IMG/VR virus record: IMGVR_UViG_3300021343_000074
Coordinates: 1 to 22,495 of that record
DNA length: 22,495 bases
Reading direction: 5' to 3' (one strand)
Source of the DNA: a virus
The position numbers were made by a program, and so were the translations under genes. The notes below the pieces were generated by a model that was given only the letters and a program-made list of their open reading frames with translations, was not told the origin of the DNA and ran no database searches. Every line of letters begins with the position of its first letter. Position 1 is the stretch's first letter. Of the stretch, positions 17,370-22,495 are shown one piece after another.

Positions 17370-19308
17370 GTATCGCTGGCTTGCCCAGGAACAGAGTGCG
17401 CATTCTGGAAAATACAGCACGGATTTAACACCATGGGTACCGGGTATGCTGGACGCCCTGGACGATCTCAACATTCGTGAAGTGGTGTGTAAAAAGTCCG
17501 CGCAGGTTGCCTGGACGGATGGCGTGTGGAACAACTACCTTGGCCGACGTATACACCTGGATCCCTGTCCCATGGTGCTGCTGTTCCCCAAGGACAAAAC
17601 CATCCAGAAGTATCTGCGGCAAAAATTCGTGCCGATGATTCGGGTGACGCCGGTACTGCGGGAACTGGTAGATATCAGTACCAGCCGCTCCTCCGGCAAT
17701 ACCCAGGACTACAAGGAATTTCCGGGGGGATTTCTGGCCCTGGTGGGCTCCAATGCACCTGACAACGTAAAGTCACTGTCGGCGCCGGTTGGGGCGGTAG
17801 AGGAGCCGGACGATTGCTCGATGGACGTGAGGGGGCAGGGTGATTCCGTTGAGCTGTTGCGGGAGCGCTTGAAGACGTTTGAAGACAGCAAGCTGATTTT
17901 TGGTGGCACCGCCACGATTAAAGGCCACTCCCGTGTGGATGAGGCCTACAAGAATTCGGACCAACGCAAGTTTTACGTCCCCTGTCACGAGTGCGGCGAG
18001 AGCCACGTTCTGAGTTGGGACAATGTGATCTGGGATAGTGATCCGAAATTGCATGATGAGGTTTTTGGCTCCGCAAAGCCGGAAACGGCGCGGTATGTCT
18101 GTGACTGCGGCACGGAGTGGTCTGATCGACAGAAAAATCTCAATGTCCGCAAAGGCGAGTGGATCGCTGAGCGGGAGACAAAGGACATTGCAGGGTTTTA
18201 CATCAACGAGCTGTACAGCCCTTTTCCTGGCTCCAAACTGGCCAAATTGGTAACCAAGTACCTGAAGGCGCAGCATGCCATGGAGCAGGGCGACGAATCG
18301 AAAATGATCGCATTCGTCAACAATACGCTTGGTGACTCCTATGAGTACAAAGATGGCTCACCAGGTGCTGATGTATTGCGGGAGCGGGTCGAGCCCTATA
18401 CCGAACTGGTAGTGCCTGCAGGTGGTCTGGTCTTAACCATCGGTATTGATGTGCAGCCAGACCGGCTGGCGGTCAAGATCAAAGCTTGGGGCCGCGGTGA
18501 AGAGTCATGGCTGGTGTACTTTGGTGAAATCAAGGCCAGGGTTGGTGTGACCGATGTCCACGATCCGGTGTGGGGCGAACTCGACAGAATTCTCTTTGGC
18601 TTTTATCGTCACGAAGGTGGACAGTTGTTGCGTATCAAGGCGGCCAGCATTGACTCCGGCGACGGTAACACCAACGATGCCGTCTATCACTATGTGCGTA
18701 CACGCCGCAATCGCGGTGTCCGGCTGATGGCGATCAAGGGCTCTAAAAACATTGATGCCGAGATCGTCGCCATTCCCAAGAAGGTGGATATCAACAGCAC
18801 CAGCAAGGCCGCGAGGTTCGGCTTGCAAGTCTGGCAAGTGGGCGTCAATAAGGCCAAGGACTTGGTCGCCGGCCGCATGAAGTTGACGGGGAGAGGCCCA
18901 GGACGCATGCATTGGTATACGGAAGTGCGCTCCGATTATTTTGATCAAATGACCGGGGAAAGCAAGATTCCGTCGCGGAAACAACGCGGCAAGTTGGTTT
19001 GGACCGAGAAAGCCGGTGCACGGGTTGAGGCGTGGGACTGCGAAGTCTACGCCACCCATGCGGCCCGGGTTGAACGACTGCACGTAAAAAAACCGAGTTT
19101 CTGGGACGCGATTGAGGCTGAGCTTATGCAGGGTGATCTACTCGGCAATGCGGTTGATGAGTCAGAAATTGTAACGCGCATTGACCTGGAACCTAATGAC
19201 ACAGAGTCTTCAGCGACTGAAGACATAGAAGCCGGTCAGATTCAATCGGCTACCAAGCCAACGTCCATGGCTGAGAAAATGAAGATGCTCGGACAAAAGA
19301 TGGGTTAA
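17242..19308 (+). CDS. Terminase large subunit, GpA family
   Basis: A 688-aa motor and nuclease of the lambda gpA family. N-terminal assembly region: NLDRVVSKAMRAFLPPPRMS, then TEWANEYRWLAQEQSA. ATPase: CKKSAQVAWTDG (83-94) is the Walker A-like loop with K85, and SAPVGAVEEPDD is the Walker B region. A zinc-binding insert follows (CHECGES and CDCGTEW). The nuclease domain starts at LTIGIDVQPDRLAVKIKAWG with its first aspartate; SIDSGDGNTNDAVYHY and DCEVYATHAARVERL come later. It cuts concatemers at cos and pumps DNA into the head. ATG 17242 or 17284 are both possible; neither has a strong ribosome-binding site. It overlaps the small-subunit gene by 128 bp. Confidence 0.92.
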   Translation: MTILDPCSPISQKLMGNLDRVVSKAMRAFLPPPRMSTTEWANEYRWLAQEQSAHSGKYSTDLTPWVPGMLDALDDLNIREVVCKKSAQVAWTDGVWNNYLGRRIHLDPCPMVLLFPKDKTIQKYLRQKFVPMIRVTPVLRELVDISTSRSSGNTQDYKEFPGGFLALVGSNAPDNVKSLSAPVGAVEEPDDCSMDVRGQGDSVELLRERLKTFEDSKLIFGGTATIKGHSRVDEAYKNSDQRKFYVPCHECGESHVLSWDNVIWDSDPKLHDEVFGSAKPETARYVCDCGTEWSDRQKNLNVRKGEWIAERETKDIAGFYINELYSPFPGSKLAKLVTKYLKAQHAMEQGDESKMIAFVNNTLGDSYEYKDGSPGADVLRERVEPYTELVVPAGGLVLTIGIDVQPDRLAVKIKAWGRGEESWLVYFGEIKARVGVTDVHDPVWGELDRILFGFYRHEGGQLLRIKAASIDSGDGNTNDAVYHYVRTRRNRGVRLMAIKGSKNIDAEIVAIPKKVDINSTSKAARFGLQVWQVGVNKAKDLVAGRMKLTGRGPGRMHWYTEVRSDYFDQMTGESKIPSRKQRGKLVWTEKAGARVEAWDCEVYATHAARVERLHVKKPSFWDAIEAELMQGDLLGNAVDESEIVTRIDLEPNDTESSATEDIEAGQIQSATKPTSMAEKMKMLGQKMG

Positions 19309-19311
19309 ACG

Positions 19312-19527
19312 ATGACAACAGCCGAAAAACTGGCCGACGCCAAATCGAAGCTGCACAAGCTGGTGACGGGCTCTTTGCGTGAAACTGTGCGCGATGGTGA
19401 TGTCACTGTCACTTACACCCAGGCCAATAAGGGTGCACTGGAGAAATATATTGAGCAGCTGGAAGGCTTGCTTGCGATTGAAACCAATGGCGCCCGTCGT
19501 CGCCGTCCGGCTGGAGTGATATTTTAA
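19312..19527 (+). CDS. gpW-like head-tail joining protein
   Basis: A 71-aa protein matching the lambda gpW family in size (lambda gpW is 68 aa) and pattern: AEKLADAKSKLHKLVTGSLR, then VTVTYTQANKGALEKYIEQL and a basic end. gpW completes the head after packaging and prepares the site for tail attachment. ATG 19312 lies 3 bp after the terminase stop. Its TAA overlaps the portal ATG in TAATG. Position between terminase and portal is the lambda order. Confidence 0.9.
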   Translation: MTTAEKLADAKSKLHKLVTGSLRETVRDGDVTVTYTQANKGALEKYIEQLEGLLAIETNGARRRRPAGVIF

Positions 19528-21143
19528 TGCGTGCACAGGTTAAACAGATCGAGGCACCGGTGCTGGTCGACGTGCGCGGCAATCCTCTGAGTAAGGGTGC
19601 CAGTTACGACGCCGGTGACCGGCTGACGCGTGAGCTCGCGACCTGGACGCCGCGCTCGGTCTCTGGGGATGCGGCGGTGTTGCCGGGGCGTGAGCGTTTA
19701 AGCAGCCGTGCTTCCGATATCTCTCGCAATAATGGCTATGCACAAAGCGGCGTTCAGCTACACGTGGATGCGATTGTCGGTAATCACTTCAAGCTTAGCT
19801 ACAAGCCCAATTGTCGGGTTCTGGGATTAGATCCGGAGAGCGAGGCGGTGACCGACTTCATTCAGGACGTGGAGGCGGCTTTTACCGATTACGCGGAGAA
19901 TCCCGAGTGTCTGATCGATGCGGAGGGCAAGCGGACGTTTACCATGTTGGTCCGTGCTGGCGTGCACTGTCACGTGCGGACCGGCGAGATTTTCTCTTCG
20001 GCGGAGTGGATTCGGCGGTCTGGACTTCGCACGGCAATCAAGGTGGTTCACCCTGATCGGATCAGCAACCCCAATGGACTGCGCGATAGTGCACGGCTCC
20101 GTGGTGGGATTGACTTGGGGCATTACGGGGAGGCGATTGGCTATCACCTGCGTACCGCGCATGCCAGCGACGCGGGCTTTGGGGTAAATACCCACAAGTG
20201 GCGATTCATCCGCAAGCAAACCCGCTGGGGACGTGCCCAGATGATTCATGTGTTCGATCCAACCGAAGACGGGCAGAGTCGCGGCAATAGTGGTTTTGCG
20301 TCAGTGCTCAAACGGTTGAAAATGCTGGACAAGTACCAGGATGTAGTGCTGCAAAACGCCGTGGTCAACGCCATGTATGCCATGGTGATCGAATCGGAGT
20401 TTGATCAAGCTACGGCACTTGAAGCCATCGGGGCCAGTGCTGCAGGTGATGACAGCAGCTTGCTGGGGCTTTTGGGCGCCATAAACGCCTATTATGAGGG
20501 GGCCAATGTTACCTTCGATGGTGTAAAGATTCCTCACCTGTTCCCGGGTGAAAAGCTCAACATGCAGACGGCCAAGTCGCCGATTGGCGTAGAGCACTAC
20601 GAACAGCAGTTGCTGCGTTACGTCGCGGCAGGGCTCAACGTCAGCTATGAGCAGCTGAGCAAGGATTACAGCAACACCAACTATTCCAGTGCCCGCGCGG
20701 CCATGCTGGAGACCTGGCGATACTTTTCGGGGCAGCGATCCGTCATTGCTAAGCGCTATGCCTCCATGATTTTTGCGCTGGTGCTCGAGGAAATGATTGA
20801 CCGGCGGGTTGTAGTTCTCCCGGCGGGCGCACCGAGCTTTTACGATGCGAAGTCGGCCTGGTGTAACTGTGATTGGATTGCCGCTGGCATGACACATATC
20901 GATGGCCTCAAAGAGGCTAAACGATTGGTGCTGTTGCTTGAGGCGGGGCTGATTACCGAGGAAACTGCGCACGCAGAGTTGGGTCAGGATTATCAGGCGG
21001 TATTCGATCAGTTAATGCGCGAGCAGCGTGATAGAGAGAAGCGCGGTATGCCGCCACCGCTGTGGCGGCAGGAAGCAAAAATGTCTACCAGTGCTGCGTA
21101 TCAAGAGGCGCCTGCGGTCAATACCAATGCGCAGTCCAGTTAA
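19527..21143 (+). CDS. Portal protein, lambda family
   Basis: A 538-aa portal of the lambda gpB family (lambda gpB is 533 aa). Recognisable stretches are LSSRASDISRNNGYAQSGVQ, then HVDAIVGNHFKLSYKPN, HVRTGEIFSSAEWI, KVVHPDRISNPNG, MIHVFDPTEDGQSRGNSGFA, and QLLRYVAAGLNVSYEQLSKD followed by YSNTNYSSARAAMLE. Twelve copies would form the ring through which DNA enters the capsid. It is translationally coupled to gpW by a 1-bp stop/start overlap. The polar C-terminal tail after the WRQE segment is variable in the family. Confidence 0.93.
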   Translation: MRAQVKQIEAPVLVDVRGNPLSKGASYDAGDRLTRELATWTPRSVSGDAAVLPGRERLSSRASDISRNNGYAQSGVQLHVDAIVGNHFKLSYKPNCRVLGLDPESEAVTDFIQDVEAAFTDYAENPECLIDAEGKRTFTMLVRAGVHCHVRTGEIFSSAEWIRRSGLRTAIKVVHPDRISNPNGLRDSARLRGGIDLGHYGEAIGYHLRTAHASDAGFGVNTHKWRFIRKQTRWGRAQMIHVFDPTEDGQSRGNSGFASVLKRLKMLDKYQDVVLQNAVVNAMYAMVIESEFDQATALEAIGASAAGDDSSLLGLLGAINAYYEGANVTFDGVKIPHLFPGEKLNMQTAKSPIGVEHYEQQLLRYVAAGLNVSYEQLSKDYSNTNYSSARAAMLETWRYFSGQRSVIAKRYASMIFALVLEEMIDRRVVVLPAGAPSFYDAKSAWCNCDWIAAGMTHIDGLKEAKRLVLLLEAGLITEETAHAELGQDYQAVFDQLMREQRDREKRGMPPPLWRQEAKMSTSAAYQEAPAVNTNAQSS

Positions 21144-21196
21144 CCCATTTATTCATTTGCAGAGCGAAGCCGTGGAAACGCGGTTCATTGATTCCT

Positions 21197-22495
21197 ATGC
21201 CAAAGATTGAACACGACAGTATTGCTCAGCGATTACACGGTCGCCCTTTGCTGATGGACCCCAGTGCGGCACGTTCCCTGTATGACGGTCTGCGGCAGCG
21301 TCAAAGCGGTAGTGTCGAGCTCCTGCCCGGGGAGATACGCAGCGCCGAAGCGAGCAAGCTAATGGGATTTAGGCTGCAGAAGGAGAGTAATCGCGAATAT
21401 CCCGTGATCGACGGTGTGGCGGTAATACCGGTCGTGGGAACCCTCTATCACCGCTGGCGTTATTCCGGCTATATGCCGATTGAGAGACGCTTGTTGGCGG
21501 CAGTGGATGACCCTGAAGTCAAAGGGATATTGCTGGATATCGATAGCCCCGGGGGTGAAGTGTCAGGTTGCTTTGATTTGGCAGACTTGATCTACGGGTT
21601 GCGCGATGAAAAGCCCATATGGTCGCTTGCCAACGAAATGGCAGCCAGTGCAGCCTATGCGCTCGGATCGTCGGCTTCACGCTTGGTGCTTACCCGGACC
21701 TCGGAAGTCGGCAGTATCGGGGTGGTGATGACCCATGCCGACTGGTCCAAGTTCTACAGTGATGTGGGCATTAACATCGAGTTCATTTTTGCGGGGGCTC
21801 ACAAGGTCGATGGCAATCGCTATCAACCACTTCCCGGTGCAGTGCGCGATCGCTATCAAGGCGAAGTGGATGAACTGCGGGATTTATTCGTCGAAACCGT
21901 GGCCCGTAATCGGGGTGTCAACACTCAATCCATTTTTGATACCGAGGCGCTGTTGTATACCGGCCAACACGCTGTCGAGGCGGGGCTGGCTGATGCCGTT
22001 ATGCCGGCGCGTGACGTCTTGGTTGAATTTTCAAAAACGCTGTCCAGCTCGGGCGGCCCTAACTTAGGAACCTTCAATATGAGCACTGAAACAGACAAGC
22101 CCCGAGCGGAGCAGCCGGGCGGTACCACTGGTAGCCAAAGGGCTGCTACTCACACCCAGGCGGATGTGGATAACGCAGCGAAGACGGCGGCGACCGAAGC
22201 CCGTCAACGGGTAGGCGCCATCCTCGGCTGTGATGCCGCTAATGGCCGCGAAGCCATGGCAAATGAATTGGCGCTGTCGGATAAGTTTTCTCATCTAAGT
22301 GCAGAGCAGGCGATTGCGCTGCTGGAGGCCGCCCCAAAGGCTTCAGCGGAGGGTGAGTCTCAAGGGAAGACCCTTGATGAGGCCATGGCAGAGACTGAGC
22401 AACCGGGTGTTGGCGCTGAGGCTGGGGATGGTTCCGAGGTCAGCGATGCAGATCGCATTGTGGCCAGTTTTAACAAGGGTACCGGCCGCAAGTAG
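21197..22495 (+). CDS. S49-family capsid maturation protease (lambda C-like)
   Basis: A 432-aa protein. The S49/SppA-like protease domain spans about residues 65-300: LLDIDSPGGEVSGCFDLADL, nucleophile S151 in EMAASAAYALGS, and general base K203 in GAHKVDGN; the 52-residue spacing of Ser and Lys matches archaeal SppA as I recall it. The domain processes the head proteins during assembly. The C-terminal part (after about residue 295) is a polar, Gln/Ala/Glu-rich scaffold region. ATG 21197 is the first start after the portal stop; its ribosome-binding site is weak. The 53-bp gap before it carries no gene. The gene ends with the window. Confidence 0.9.
   Translation: MPKIEHDSIAQRLHGRPLLMDPSAARSLYDGLRQRQSGSVELLPGEIRSAEASKLMGFRLQKESNREYPVIDGVAVIPVVGTLYHRWRYSGYMPIERRLLAAVDDPEVKGILLDIDSPGGEVSGCFDLADLIYGLRDEKPIWSLANEMAASAAYALGSSASRLVLTRTSEVGSIGVVMTHADWSKFYSDVGINIEFIFAGAHKVDGNRYQPLPGAVRDRYQGEVDELRDLFVETVARNRGVNTQSIFDTEALLYTGQHAVEAGLADAVMPARDVLVEFSKTLSSSGGPNLGTFNMSTETDKPRAEQPGGTTGSQRAATHTQADVDNAAKTAATEARQRVGAILGCDAANGREAMANELALSDKFSHLSAEQAIALLEAAPKASAEGESQGKTLDEAMAETEQPGVGAEAGDGSEVSDADRIVASFNKGTGRK
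22079..22495 (+). CDS. In-frame internal start: Nu3-like scaffold protein
   Basis: Within the protease gene, ATG 22079 is in frame and has TAGGA with 9 nt between AGGA and the ATG. It would give a 138-aa protein equal to the C-terminal scaffold part (MSTETDKPRAEQ at the start, then a helical stretch and an acidic end). In lambda, gene Nu3 starts the same way inside gene C and supplies the scaffold. The internal start is inferred from the ribosome-binding site and this precedent. Confidence 0.6.
   Translation: MSTETDKPRAEQPGGTTGSQRAATHTQADVDNAAKTAATEARQRVGAILGCDAANGREAMANELALSDKFSHLSAEQAIALLEAAPKASAEGESQGKTLDEAMAETEQPGVGAEAGDGSEVSDADRIVASFNKGTGRK

Noticed and set aside
18505-19083. A minus-strand frame of 192 codons opposite the large terminase gene
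   Set aside because: It lies wholly within the conserved nuclease domain of the terminase and has no start signal or family resemblance.
20301-20972. A minus-strand frame of 223 codons opposite the portal gene
   Set aside because: It is the mirror of a strongly conserved portal sequence, with no ribosome-binding site.
1-22495. tRNA genes, CRISPR arrays, insertion sequences and attachment sites
   Set aside because: I saw no cloverleaf-like sequence, regularly spaced repeats with spacers, transposase motif or repeated core that could be attL/attR; attL probably lies just outside the first base.

Overview
The window is the integrase-proximal half of a lambda-like (siphovirus-type) temperate phage genome or prophage. 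The supporting evidence is the gene order: integrase, a leftward early operon, a CI/Cro-type switch, rightward replication genes, a Q-type late regulator, a lysis cassette, a cos-like site, terminase (GpA family), gpW, lambda-family portal and an S49 capsid protease. The host is most likely a gammaproteobacterium. The PrtN-family protein, DUF2303 protein, CP76-type CII and YdaS-like Cro are typical of Pseudomonas and marine gammaproteobacterial prophages. No host gene is visible, so the genus cannot be named.

Layout. 1-1083: integrase on the plus strand. 1102-8716: about 21 leftward genes, mostly small, read from a promoter at about 8741-8775. In transcription order they are a 63-aa protein, a MazG-like dATP/dGTP diphosphohydrolase with a zinc ribbon, a small helical protein, a KilAC-domain protein, a 76-aa protein, a 124-aa protein, DUF2303, an intrinsic terminator, a 24-aa hydrophobic peptide, a cytosine-5 DNA methyltransferase, then a run of small accessory genes. 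That run includes an Acb2/Tad1-type cyclic-nucleotide sponge (anti-CBASS/anti-Thoeris), zinc-binding proteins, an XRE regulator and a PrtN-family protein. 8965-9890: two AT-rich plus-strand genes of unknown role, one with a SWIM zinc finger, placed between the left operator and the repressor gene. 9901-10908: LexA/CI-like repressor and YdaS/Cro-like protein, divergent. 10999-14715: early right genes, namely CII (CP76), TraR/DksA-like zinc finger, PriCT-2/Toprim primase and DUF5906 helicase. 14716-14960: repeat-rich candidate origin. 14981-15604: Q-like gene, late promoter and terminator. 15616-16737: lysis cassette. 16768-16787: candidate cosN. 16845-22495: packaging and head genes.

How it works together. 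Six copies of a 14-bp near-palindrome, three at the leftward and three at the rightward promoter, form a lambda-style double operator for the repressor. Late genes appear to be controlled by Q acting on a short promoter-leader-terminator unit directly after its own gene. The left operon looks like an anti-defence and counter-restriction bank (orphan methyltransferase, cyclic-nucleotide sponge, several unknown small proteins). The two genes in the immunity region are placed to be expressed in the lysogen and are the best candidates for an undescribed superinfection-exclusion or defence function.

Limits: all family names come from recognising motifs by eye. No search was run. Starts were chosen from visible ribosome-binding sites and several differ from the longest open frame.
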